DNA from: Dendrocalamus latiflorus
Taxonomy: Eukaryota; Streptophyta; Magnoliopsida; Poales; Poaceae
Assembly: GCA_017311315.1 (NCBI GenBank)
Contig: CM029646.1
Coordinates: 360,731 to 424,730 of the forward strand
Direction: 5' to 3'
DNA length: 64,000 nucleotides
In this document: one piece after another, positions 49,280 to 62,000 of the stretch
Position numbering within the stretch: position 1 is the first letter of the stretch
Layout: the number at the start of each line of letters is the position of its first letter
Made by a program: the position numbers and the translations under genes
The notes under the pieces: generated by a model
What the model was told of the DNA's origin: nothing
The model's database searches: none
What the model saw: the letters and a program-made list of their open reading frames with translations, nothing else

Positions 49280-52200
49280 CAAGGTGTTTCGCCACTCAGT
49301 TTATTTCATCTCTCGATTTGACATACATGGAGTTTGCGATGCCCGTCAGAATTCGATTTTGAGGAAAGTTTTACACTGAGTCGGACGGATTCAAAATCAA
49401 TGCGGAAAATAGTTAGGGCACACGTGAAGTCCATTCGATGTGTTTGGCACTCAGTTTCATTTTGTCACTCGATTTCGTGCGAGTTGAGTTTAAAGTACCC
49501 GTTCGGAATCCATTTCGGTGGAAAGTTTGACACGGAGTCAGACGGATTCAAAATGGACGCCAAAATGAGTGGGGATGCATATGAAGTCCATTCGTGGTAT
49601 TTGGTACTCAGTTTCATTTCGTGACTCGATTTCGTATGAATGCAGTTTACATTTCCCGTCGAAACCCATTTTGGAGGAAAGTTTACCGTCGAGTTGGATG
49701 GTTTCGAAATGCGTGCCAAAATGAGATATGATGCATGTCAAGTCCATTCAAGGTGTTTGCCACTCAGTTTATTTCATCTCTCGATTTCACATACATGGAG
49801 TTTGCGGTGCCCGTCAGAATTCGATTTTGAGGAAAGTTTAACACCGACTCGGATGGATTCAATTGCATGCCAAATGAGGTAGGGCACATATGAATTCCAT
49901 TCGAGGTGTTTGGCACTCAGTTTCATTGCGTGTCTCGATTTTGTCCGTATGGAGTTTGTAGTACCCGTTGAAACCCACTTTGGTGGAAAGTTTAACACTG
50001 AGTCGGACTGGATTCAAAATCAATGCGGAAAATAGTTAGGGCACACGTGAAGTCCATTCGATGTGTTTGGCACTCAGTTTCATTTTGTCACTCGATTTCG
50101 TGCGAGTAGAGTTTAAAGTACCCGTCGGAATCCATTTCGGTGGAAAGTTTAACACGGAGTCAGACGGATTCAAAATGTATGCCAAAATGAGTGGGGATGC
50201 ATATGAAGTCCATTCGGGGTATTTGGTACTCAGTTTCATTTCGTGACTCGATTTCGTAGTGCATGCAGTTTACATTTCCCGTCGAAACCCATTTTGGGGG
50301 AAAGTTTACCGTCGAGTTCGATGGTTTCGAAATGCGTGCCAAAATGAGATATGATGCATGTCAAGTCCATTCAAGGTGTTTGCCACTCAGTTTATTTCAT
50401 CTCTCGATTTCACATACATGGAGTTTGCGGTGCCCGTCAGAATTCGATTTTGAGGAAAGTTTTACACTGAGTCGGACGGATTCAAAATCAATGCGGAAAA
50501 TAGTTAGGGCACACGTGAAGTCCATTCGATGTGTTTGGCACTCAGTTTGATTTTGTCACTCGATTTCGTGCGAGTTGAGTTTAAAGTACCCGTCGGAATC
50601 CATTTCGGTGGAAAGTTTGACACGGAGTCAGACGGATTCAAAATGGACGCCAAAATGAGTGGGGATGCATATGAAGTCCATTCGTGGTATTTGGTACTCA
50701 GTTTCATTTCGTGACTCGATTTCGTGTGCATGCAGTGTACATTTCCCGTCGAAACCCATTTTGGGGGAAAGTTTACCGTCGAGTTGGATGGTTTCGAAAT
50801 GCGTGCCAAAATGAGATATGATGCATGTCAAGTCCATTCAAGGTGTTTGCCACTCAGTTTATTTCATCTCTCGATTTCACATACATGGAGTTTGCGGTGC
50901 CCGTCAGAATTCGATTTTGAGGAAAGTTTAACACCGACTCGGATGGATTCAATGCATGCCAAATGAGGTAGGGCACATATGAATTCCATTCGAGGTGTTT
51001 GGCACTCAGTTTCATTGCGTGTCTCGATTTTGTCCGTATAGAGTTTGTTAGTACCCGTTGAAACCCACTTTGGTGGAAAGTTTAACACTGAGTCGGATGG
51101 ATTCAAAATCAATGTGGAAAATAGTTAGGGCACACGTGAAGTCCATTCGATTGTGTTTGGCAGCTCAGTTTCATTTTGTCACTCGATTTCGTGCGAGTAG
51201 AGTTTAAAGTACCCGTCGGAATCCATTTCGGTGGAAAGTTTAACACGGAGTCAGACGGATTCAATAATGTATGCCAAAATCAGTGGGGATGCATATGAAG
51301 TCCATTCGGGGTATTTGGTACTCAGTTTCATTTCGTGACTCGATTTTGTATGCATGCAGTTTAGATTTCCCGTCGAAACCCATTTTGGAGGAAAGTTTCC
51401 CGTCGAGTTCGATGGATTCGAAATGCGTGCCAAAATGAGATATGATGCATGTCAAGTCCATTCAATGGTGTTTGCCACTCAGTTTATTTCATCTCTCGAT
51501 TTGACATACATGGAGTTTGCGAATGCCCGTCAGAATTCGATTTTGAGGAAAGTTTACACTGAGTCGGACGGATTCAAAATCAATGCGGAAAATAGTTAGG
51601 GCACACGATGAAGTCCATTCGATGTGTTTGGCACTCAGTTTCATTTTGTCACTCGATTTCGTGCGAGTAGAGTTTAAAGTACCCGTCGGAATCCATTTCG
51701 GTGGAAAGTTTGACACGGAGTCAGACGGATTCAAAATGGACGCCAAAATGAGTGGGGATGCATATGAAGTCCGGTCGGGGTATTTGATACTCAGTTTCAT
51801 TTCGTGACTCGATTTCGTGTGCATGCAGTTTACATTTCCCGTCGAAACCCATTTTGGGGGAAAGTTTACCGTCGAGTTGGATGGTTTCGAAATGCGTGCC
51901 AAAATGAGATATGATGCATGTCAAGTCCATTCAACGTGTTTGCCACTCAGTTTATTTCATCTCTCGATTTCACATACATGGAGTTTGCGGTGCCCGTCAG
52001 AATTCGATTTTGAGGAAAGTTTAACACCGACTCGGTTGGATTCAATGCATGCCAAATGAGGTAGGGCACATATGAATTCCATTCGAGGTGTTTGGCACTC
52101 AGTTTCATTGCGTGTCTCGATTTTGTCCGTATAGAGTTTGTTGTACCCGTTGAAACCCATTTTGGTGGAAAGTTTAACACTGAGTCGGATGGATTCAAAA

Positions 52201-54850
52201 TCAATGTGGAAAATAGTTAGGGCACATGTGAAGTCCATTCATTGTGTTTGGCACTCAGTTTCATTTTGTCACTCGATTTCGTGCGAGTAGAGTTTAAAGT
52301 ACCCGTCGGAATCCATTTCGGTGGAAAGTTTAACACGGAGTCAGACGGATTCAAAATATATGCCAAAATCAGTGGGGATGCATATGAAGTCCATTCGGGG
52401 TATTTGGTACTCAGTTTCATTTCGTGACTCGATTTTGTATGCATGCAGTTTACATTTCCCGTCGAAACCCATTTTGGAGGAAAGTTTCCCGTCGAGTATG
52501 ATGGATTCGAAATGCGTGCCAAAATGAGATATGATGCATGTCAAGTCCATTCAAGGTGTTTGCCACTCAGTTTATTTCATCTCTCGATTTGACATACATG
52601 GAGTTTGCGATGCCCGTCAGAATTCGATTTTGAGGAAAGTTTCACACTGTAGTCGGATGGATTCAAAATCAATGCGGAAAATAGTTAGGGCACACGTGAA
52701 GTCCATTCGATGTGTTTGCACTCAGTTTCATTTTGTCACTCGATTTCGTGCGAGTTGAGTTTAAAGTACCCGTCGGAATCCATTTCGGTGGAAAGTTTGA
52801 CACGGAGTCAGACGGATTCAAAATGGACGCCAAAATGAGTGGGGATGCATATGAAGTCCGTTCGGGGTATTTGATACTCAGTTTCATTTCGTGACTCGAT
52901 TTCGTGTGCATGCAGTTTACATTTCCCGTCGAAACCCATTTTGGGGGAAAGTTTACCGTCGAGTTGGATGGTTTCGAAATGCGTGCCAAAATGAGATATG
53001 ATGCATGTCAAGTCCATTCAAGGTGTTTGCCACTCAGTTTATTTCATCTCTCGATTTCACATACATGGAGTTTGCGGTGCCCGTCAGAATTCGATTTTGA
53101 GGAAAGTTTAACACCGACTCGGATGGATTCAATGCATGCCAAATGAGGTAGGGCACATATGAATTCCATTCGAGGTGTTTGGCACTCAGTTTCATTGCGT
53201 GTCTCGATTTTGTCCGTATAGAGTTTGTTGTACCCGTTGAAACCCACTTTTGGTGGAAAGTTTAACACTGAGTCGGATGGATTCAAAATCAATGTGGAAA
53301 ATAGTTAGGGCACACGTGAAGTCCATTCGATTGTGTTTGGCGCTTAGTTTCATTTTGTCACTCGATTTCGTGCGAGTAGAGTTTAAAGTACCCGTCGGAA
53401 TCCATTTCGGTGGAAAGTTTAACACGGAGTCAGACGGATTCAAAATATGTGCCAAAATCAGTGGGGATGCATATGAAGTCCATTCGGGGTATTTGGTACT
53501 CAGTTTCATTTCGTGACTCGATTTTGTATGCATGCAGTTTACGATTTCCCGTCGAAACCCATTTTGGAGGAAAGTTTCCCGTCGAGTTCGATGGATTCGA
53601 AATGCGTGCCAAAATGAGATATGATGCATGTCAAGTCCATTCAAGGTGTTCGCCACTCAGTTTATTTCATCTCTCGATTTGACATACATGGAGTTTGCGA
53701 TGCCCGTCAGAATTCGATTTTGAGGAAAGTTTTACACTGAGTCGGACGGATTCAAAATCAATGCGGAAAATAGTTAGGGCACACGTGAAGTCCATTCGAT
53801 GTGTTTGGCACTCAGTTTGATTATGTCACTCGATTTCGTGCGAGTTGAGTTTAAAGTACCCGTCGGAATCCATTTCGGTGGAAAGTTTGACACGGAGTCA
53901 GACGGATTCAAAATGGACGCCAAAATGAGTGGGGATGCATATGAAGTCCGTTCGTGGTATTTGGTACTCTGTTTCATTTCGTGACTCGATTTCGTAAGCA
54001 TGCAGTTTACATTTCCCGTCGAAACCCATTTAGGAGGAAAGTTTACCGTCGAGTTGGATGGATTTCGAAATGCGTGCCAAAATGAGATATGATGCATGTC
54101 AAGTCCATTCAAGGTGTTTGCCACTCAGTTTATTTCATCTCTCGATTTCACATACATGGAGTTTGCGGTGCCCGTCAGAATTCGATTTTGAGGAAAGTTT
54201 AACACCGACTCGGATGGATTCAATGCATGCCAAATGAGGTAGGGCACATATGAATTCCATTCGAGGTGTTTGGCACTCAGTTTCATTGCGTGTCTCGATT
54301 TTGTCCGTATAGAGTTTGTTAGTACCCGTTGGAAACCCATTTTGGTGGAAAGTTTAACACTGAGTCGGATGGATTCAAAATCAATGTGGAAAATAGTTAG
54401 GGCACACGTGAAGTCCATTCGTTGTGTTTGGCGCTCAGTTTCATTTTGTCACTCGATTTCGTGCGAGTAGAGTTTAAAGTACCCGTCGGAATCCATTTCG
54501 GTGGAAAGTTTAACACGGAGTCAGACGGATTCATAATATATGCCAAAATCAGTGGGGATGCATATGAATGTCCATTCGGGGTATTTGGTACTCAGTTTCA
54601 TTTCGTGACTCGATTTTGTATGCATGCAGTTTACGATTTCCCGTCGAAACCCATTTTGGAGGAAAGTTTCCCGTCGAGTTCGATGGATTCGAAATGCGTG
54701 CCAAAATGAGATATGATGCATGTCAAGTCCATTCAAGGTGTTCGCCACTCAGTTTATTTCATCTCTCGATTTGACATACATGGAGTTTGCGATGCCCGTC
54801 AGAATTCGATTTTGAGGAAAGTTTACACTGAGTCGGACTGGATTCAAAAT
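49280..54850. other. Stretch with many doubled-allele bases (probable consensus artefact)
   Basis: HOR spacings here are 1,089-1,093 bp instead of 1,086-1,087 because single bases are added at sites polymorphic between copies. Examples: 49289-49290 (T/C), 49503-49504, 49862-49863, 50008-50009, 50258-50259, 51049-51050, 51150-51151, 51162-51163, 51264-51265, 51521-51522, 51608-51609, 52650-52651, 53246-53247, 53330-53331, 53542-53543, 54320-54321, 54569-54570, 54634-54635 and 54838-54839. Treat base-level variants here with caution. Confidence 0.8.
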
Positions 54851-57800
54851 CAATGCGGAAAATAGTTAGGGCACACGTGAAGTCCATTCGATGTGTTTGG
54901 CACTCAGTTTGATTTTGTCACTCGATTTCGTGCGAGTTGAGTTTAAAGTACCCGTCGGAATCCATTTCGGTGGAAAGTTTGACACGGAGTCAGACGGATT
55001 CAAAATGGACGCCAAAATGAGTGGGGATGCATATGAAGTCCGTTCGTGGTATTTGGTACTCAGTTTCATTTCGTGACTCGATTTCGTAAGCATGCAGTTT
55101 ACATTTCCCGTCGAAACCCATTTAGGAGGAAAGTTTACCGTCGAGTTGGATGGTTTCGAAATGCGTGCCAAAATGAGATATGATGCATGTCAAGTCCATT
55201 CAAGGTGTTTGCCACTCAGTTTATTTCATCTCTCGATTTCACATACATGGAGTTTGCGGTGCCCGTCAGAATTCGATTTTGAGGAAAGTTTAACACCGAC
55301 TCGGATGGATTCAATGCATGCCAAATGAGGTAGGGCACATATGAATTCCATTCGAGGTGTTTGGCACTCAGTTTCATTGCGTGTCTCGATTTTGTCCGTA
55401 TAGAGTTTGTTGTACCCGTTGGAACCCATTTTGGTGGAAAGTTTAACACTGAGTCGGATGGATTCAAAATCAATGTGGAAAATAGTTAGGGCACACGTGA
55501 AGTCCATTCGTTGTGTTTGGCGCTCAGTTTCATTTTGTCACTCGATTTCGTGCGAGTAGAGTTTAAAGTACCCGTCGGAATCCATTTCGGTGGAAAGTTT
55601 AACACGGAGTCAGACGGATTCAAAATATATGCCAAAATCAGTGGGGATGCATATGAAGTCCATTCGGGGTATTTGGTACTCAGTTTCATTTCGTGACTCG
55701 ATTTTGTATGCATGCAGTTTAGATTTCCCGTCGAAACCCATTTTGGAGGAAAGTTTCCCGTCGAGTTCGATGGATTCGAAATGCGTGCCAAAATGAGATA
55801 TGATGCATGTCAAGTCCATTCAAGGTGTTCGCCACTCAGTTTATTTCATCTCTCGATTTGACATACATGGAGTTTGCGATGCCCGTCAGAATTCGATTTT
55901 GAGGAAAGTTTCACACTGAGTCGGATGGATTCAAAATCAATGCGGAAAATAGTTAGGGCACACGTGAAGTCCATTCGATGTGTTTGGCACCTCAGTTTCA
56001 TTTTGTCACTCGATTTCGTGCGAGTTAGAGTTTAAAGTACCCGTCGGAATCCATTTCGGTGGAAAGTTTGACACGGAGTCAGACGGATTCAAAATGGACG
56101 CCAAAATGAGTGGGGATGCATATGAAGTCCATTCGTGGTATTTGGTACTCAGTTTCATTTCGTGACTCGATTTCGTATGCATGCAGTTTACATTTCCCGT
56201 CGAAACCCATTTTGGAGGAAAGTTTACCGTCGAGTTGGATGGTTTCGAAATGCGTGCCAAAATGAGATATGATGCATGTCAAGTCCATTCAAGGTGTTTG
56301 CCACTCAGTTTATTTCATCTCTCGATTTCACATACATGGAGTTTGCGGTGCCCGTCAGAATTCGATTTTGAGGAAAGTTTAACACCGACTCGGATGGATT
56401 CAATGCATGCCAAATGAGGTAGGGCACATATGAATTCCATTCGAGGTGTTTGGCACTCAGTTTCATTGCGTGTCTCGATTTTGTCCGTATAGAGTTTGTT
56501 GTACCCGTTGGAACCCATTTTGGTGGAAAGTTTAACACTGAGTCGGATGGATTCAAAATCAATGTGGAAAATAGTTAGGGCACACGTGAAGTCCATTCGT
56601 TGTGTTTGGCGCTCAGTTTCATTTTGTCACTCGATTTCGTGCGAGTAGAGTTTAAAGTACCCGTCGGAATCCATTTCGGTGGAAAGTTTAACACGGAGTC
56701 AGACGGATTCAAAATATATGCCAAAATCAGTGGGGATGCATATGAAGTCCATTCGGGGTATTTGGTACTCAGTTTCATTTCGTGACTCGATTTTGTATGC
56801 ATGCAGTTTAGATTTCCCGTCGAAACCCATTTTGGAGGAAAGTTTCCCGTCGAGTTCGATGGATTCGAAATGCGTGCCAAAATGAGATATGATGCATGTC
56901 AAGTCCATTCAAGGTGTTCGCCACTCAGTTTATTTCATCTCTCGATTTGACATACATGGAGTTTGCGATGCCCGTCAGAATTCGATTTTGAGGAAAGTTT
57001 CACACTGAGTCGGATGGATTCAAAATCAATGCGGAAAATAGTTAGGCACACGTGAAGTCCATTCGATGTGTTTGCCACCCAGTTTCATTTTGTCACTCGA
57101 TTTCGTGCGAGTTGAGTTTAAAGTACCCGTCGGAATCCATTTCGGTGGAAAGTTTGACACGGAGTCAGACGGATTCAAAATGGACGCCAAAATGAGTGGG
57201 GATGCATATGAAGTCCATTCGTGGTATTTGGTACTCAGTTTCATTTCGTGACTCGATTTCGTCTGCATGCAGTTTACATTTCCCGTCGAAACCCATTTTG
57301 GGGGAAAGTTTACCGTCGAGTTGGATGGTTTCGAAATGCGTGCCAAAATGAGATATGATGCATGTCAAGTCCATTCAAGGTGTTTGCCACTTAGTTTATT
57401 TCATCTCTCGATTTCACATACATGGAGTTTGCGGTGCCCGTCAGAATTCGATTTTGAGGAAAGTTTAACACCGACTCGGATGGATTCAATGCATGCCAAA
57501 TGAGGTAGGGCACATATGAATTCCATTCGAGGTGTTTGGCACTCAGTTTCATTGCGTGTCTCGATTTTGTCCGTATAGAGTTTGTTGTACCCGTTGGAAA
57601 CCCATTTTGGTGGAAAGTTTAACACTGAGTCGGATGGATTCAAAATCAATGTGGAAAATAGTTAGGGCACACGTGAAGTCCATTCGTTGTGTTTGGCGCT
57701 CAGTTTCATTTTGTCACTCGATTTCGTGCGAGTAGAGTTTAAAGTACCCGTCGGAATCCATTTCGGTGGAAAGTTTAACACGGAGTCAGACGGATTCAAA

Positions 57801-57985
57801 ATATATGCCAAAATCCGTGGGGATGCATATGAAGTCCATTCGGGGTATTTGGTACTCAGTTTCATTTCGTGACTCGATTTTGTATGCATGCAGTTTAGAT
57901 TTCTCGTCGAAACCCATTTTGGAGGAAAGTTTCCCGTCGAGTTCGATGGATTCGAAATGCGTGCCAAAATGAGATATGATGCATG

Positions 57986-59071
57986 TCAAGTCCATTCAAG
58001 GTGTTCGCCACTCAGTTTATTTCATCTCTCGATTTGACATACATGGAGTTTGCGATGCCCGTCAGAATTCGATTTTGAGGAAAGTTTCACACTGAGTCGG
58101 ATGGATTCAAAATCAATGCGGAAAATAGTTAGGCACACGTGAAGTCCATTCGATGTGTTTGCCACCCAGTTTCATTTTGTCACTCGATTTCGTGCGAGTT
58201 GAGTTTAAAGTACCCGTCGGAATCCATTTCGGTGGAAAGTTTGACACGGAGTCAGACGGATTCAAAATGGACGCCAAAATGAGTGGGGATGCATATGAAG
58301 TCCATTCGTGGTATTTGGTACTCAGTTTCATTTCGTGACTCGATTTCGTCTGCATGCAGTTTACATTTCCCGTCGAAACCCATTTTGGGGGAAAGTTTAC
58401 CGTCGAGTTGGATGGTTTCGAAATGCGTGCCAAAATGAGATATGATGCATGTCAAGTCCATTCAAGGCGTTTGCCACTTAGTTTATTTCATCTCTCGATT
58501 TCACATACATGGAGTTTGCGGTGCCCGTCAGAATTCGATTTTGAGGAAAGTTTAACACCGACTCGGATGGATTCAATGCATGCCAAATGAGGTAGGGCAC
58601 ATATGAATTCCATTCGAGGTGTTTGGCACTCAGTTTCATTGCGTGTCTCGATTTTGTCCGTATAGAGTTTGTTGTACCCGTTGGAACCCATTTTGGTGGA
58701 AAGTTTAACACTGAGTCGGATGGATTCAAAATCAATGTGGAAAATAGTTAGGGCACACGTGAAGTCCATTCGTTGTGTTTGGCGCTCAGTTTCATTTTGT
58801 CACTCGATTTCGTGCGAGTAGAGTTTAAAGTACCCGTCGGAATCCATTTCGGTGGAAAGTTTAACACGGAGTCAGACGGATTCAAAATATATGCCAAAAT
58901 CCGTGGGGATGCATATGAAGTCCATTCGGGGTATTTGGTACTCAGTTTCATTTCGTGACTCGATTTTGTATGCATGCAGTTTAGATTTCTCGTCGAAACC
59001 CATTTTGGAGGAAAGTTTCCCGTCGAGTTCGATGGATTCGAAATGCGTGCCAAAATGAGATATGATGCATG
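57986..59071 (+). repeat. Representative domain-B HOR unit (7 monomers)
   Basis: Hybrid 4/1: 57986-58139. Type 2: 58140-58295. Type 3: 58296-58451. Type 4: 58452-58603. Type 1': 58604-58759. Type 2': 58760-58915. Type 3': 58916-59071; total 1,086 bp. The first half of the hybrid follows type 4 (TTCAAGGTGTTCGCC, GAATTCGATTTTGAGG). After the shared GGAAAGTTT it follows type 1 (ACACTGAGTCGGATGG, AATCAATGCGGAAAATAG). Types 2 and 2' differ at GAGTTGAG/GAGTAGAG and ATGGACGCC/ATATATGCC. Types 3 and 3' differ at TTTACATTT/TTTAGATTT and GTTTACCGTC/GTTTCCCGTC. Confidence 0.93.
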
Positions 59072-62000
59072 TCAAGTCCATTCAAGGTGTTCGCCACTCA
59101 GTTTATTTCATCTCTCGATTTGACATACATGGAGTTTGCGATGCCCGTCAGAATTAGATTTTGAGGAAAGTTTTACACTGAGTCGGACTGGATTCAAAAT
59201 CAATGCGGAAAATAGTTAGGGCACAGGTGAAGTCCATTCGATGTGTTTGGCACTCAGTTTGATTTTGTCACTCGATTTCGTGCGAGTTGAGTTTAAAGTA
59301 CCCGTCGGAATCCATTTCGGTGGAAAGTTTGACACGGAGTCAAACGGATTCAAAATGGACGCCAAAATGAGTGGGGATGCATATGAAGTCCATTCGTGGT
59401 ATTTGGTACTCAGTTTCATTTCGTGACTCGATTTCGTGTGCATATAGTTCACATTTCCCGTCGAAACCCATTTTGGGGGAAAGTTTACCGTCGAGTTGGA
59501 TGGTTTCGAAATGCGTGCCAAAATGAGATATGATGCATGTCAAGTCCATTCAAGGTGTTTGCCACTCAGTTTATTTCATCTCTCGATTTCACATACATGG
59601 AGTTTGCGGTGCCCGTCAGAATTCGATTTTGAGGAAAGTTTAACACCGACTCGGATGGATTCAACGCATGCCAAATGAGGTAGGGCACATATGAATTCCA
59701 TTCGAGGTGTTTGGCACTCAGTTTCATTGCGTGTCTCGATTTTGTCCGTATAGAGTTTGTTGTACCCGTTGGAACCCATTTTGGTGGAAAGTTTAACACT
59801 GAGTCGGATGGATTCAAAATCAATGTGGAAAATAGTTAGGGCACACGTGAAGTCCATTCGTTGTGTTTGGCGCTCAATTTCATTTTGTCACTCGATTTCG
59901 TGCGAGTAGAGTTTAAAGTACCCGTCGGAATCCATTTCGGTGGAAAGTTTAACACGGAGTCAGACGGATTCATAATATATGCCAAAATCAGTGGGGATGC
60001 ATATGAAGTCCATTCGGGGTATTTGGTACTCAGTTTCATTTCGTGACTCGATTTCGTATGCATGCAGTTTAGATTTCTCGTCGAAACCCATTTTGGAGGA
60101 AAGTTTCCCGTCGAGTTCGATGGATTCGAAATGCGTGCCAAAATGAGATATGATGCATGTCAAGTCCATTCAATGGTGTTTCGCCACTCAGTTTATTTCA
60201 TCTCTCGATTTGACATACATGGAGTTTGCGATGCCCGTACAGAATTCGATTTTGAGGAAAGTTTTACACTGAGTCGGACGGATTCAAAATCAATGCGGAA
60301 AATAGTTAGGGCACAGGTGAAGTCCATTCGATGTGTTTGGCACTCAGTTTGATTTTGTCACTCGATTTCGTGCGAGTAGAGTTTAAAGTACCCGTCGGAA
60401 TCCATTTCGGTGGAAAGTTTGACACGGAGTCAAACGGATTCAAAATGGACGCCAAAATGAGTGGGGATGCATATGAAGTCCATTCGTGGTATTTGGTACT
60501 CAGTTTCATTTCGTGACTCGATTTCGTGTGCATACAGTTCACATTTCCCGTCGAAACCCATTTTGGGGGAAAGTTTACCGTCGAGTTGGATGGTTTCGAA
60601 ATGCGTGCCAAAATGAGATATGATGCATGTCAAGTCCATTCAAGGTGTTTGCCACTCAGTTTATTTCATCTCTCGATTTCACATACATGGAGTTTGCGGT
60701 GCCCGTCAGAATTCGATTTTGAGGAAAGTTTAACACCGACTCGGATGGATTCAATGCATGCCAAATGAGGTAGGGCACATATGAATTCCATTCGAGGTGT
60801 TTGGCACTCAGTTTCATTGCGTGTCTCGATTTTGTCCGTATAGAGTTTGTTGTACCCGTTGGAACCCATTTTGGTGGAAAGTTTAACACTGAGTCGGATG
60901 GATTCAAAATCAATGTGGAAAATAGTTAGGGCACACGTGAAGTCCATTCGTTGTGTTTGGCGCTCAATTTCATTTTGTCACTCGATTTCGTGCGAGTAGA
61001 GTTTAAAGTACCCGTCGGAATCCATTTCGGTGGAAAGTTTAACACGGAGTCAGACGGATTCAAAATATATGCCAAAATCAGTGGGGATGCATATGAAGTC
61101 CATTCGGGGTATTTGGTACTCAGTTTCATTTCGTGACTCGATTTTGTATGCATGCAGTTTAGATTTCCCGTCGAAACCCATTTTGGAGGAAAGTTTCCCG
61201 TCGAGTTCGATGGATTCGAAATGCGTGCCAAAATGAGATATGATGCATGTCAAGTCCATTCAAGGTGTTCGCCACTCAGTTTATTTCATCTCTCGATTTG
61301 ACATACATGGAGTTTGCGATGCCCGTCAGAATTCGATTTTGAGGAAAGTTTCACACTGAGTCGGATGGATTCAAAATCAATGCGGAAAATAGTTAGGGCA
61401 CACGTGAAGTCCATTCGATGTGTTTGCCACCCAGTTTCATTTTGTCACTCGATTTCGTGCGAGTTGAGTTTAAAGTACCCGTCGGAATCCATTTCGGTGG
61501 AAAGTTTGACACGGAGTCAGACGGATTCAAAATGGACGCCAAAATGAGTGGGGATGCATATGAAGTCCATTCGTGGTATTTGGTACTCAGTTTCATTTCG
61601 TGACTCGATTTCGTCTGCATGCAGTTTACATTTCCCGTCGAAACCCATTTTGGGGGAAAGTTTACCGTCGAGTTGGATGGTTTCGAAATGCGTGCCAAAA
61701 TGAGATATGATGCATGTCAAGTCCATTCAAGGTGTTTGCCACTTAGTTTATTTCATCTCTCGATTTCACATACATGGAGTTTGCGGTGCCCGTCAGAATT
61801 CGATTTTGAGGAAAGTTTAACACCGACTCGGATGGATTCAATGCATGCCAAATGAGGTAGGGCACATATGAATTCCATTCGAGGTGTTTGGCACTCAGTT
61901 TCATTGCGTGTCTCGATTTTGTCCGTATAGAGTTTGTTAGTACCCGTTGGAAACCCATTTTGGTGGAAAGTTTAACACTGAGTCGGATGGATTCAAAATC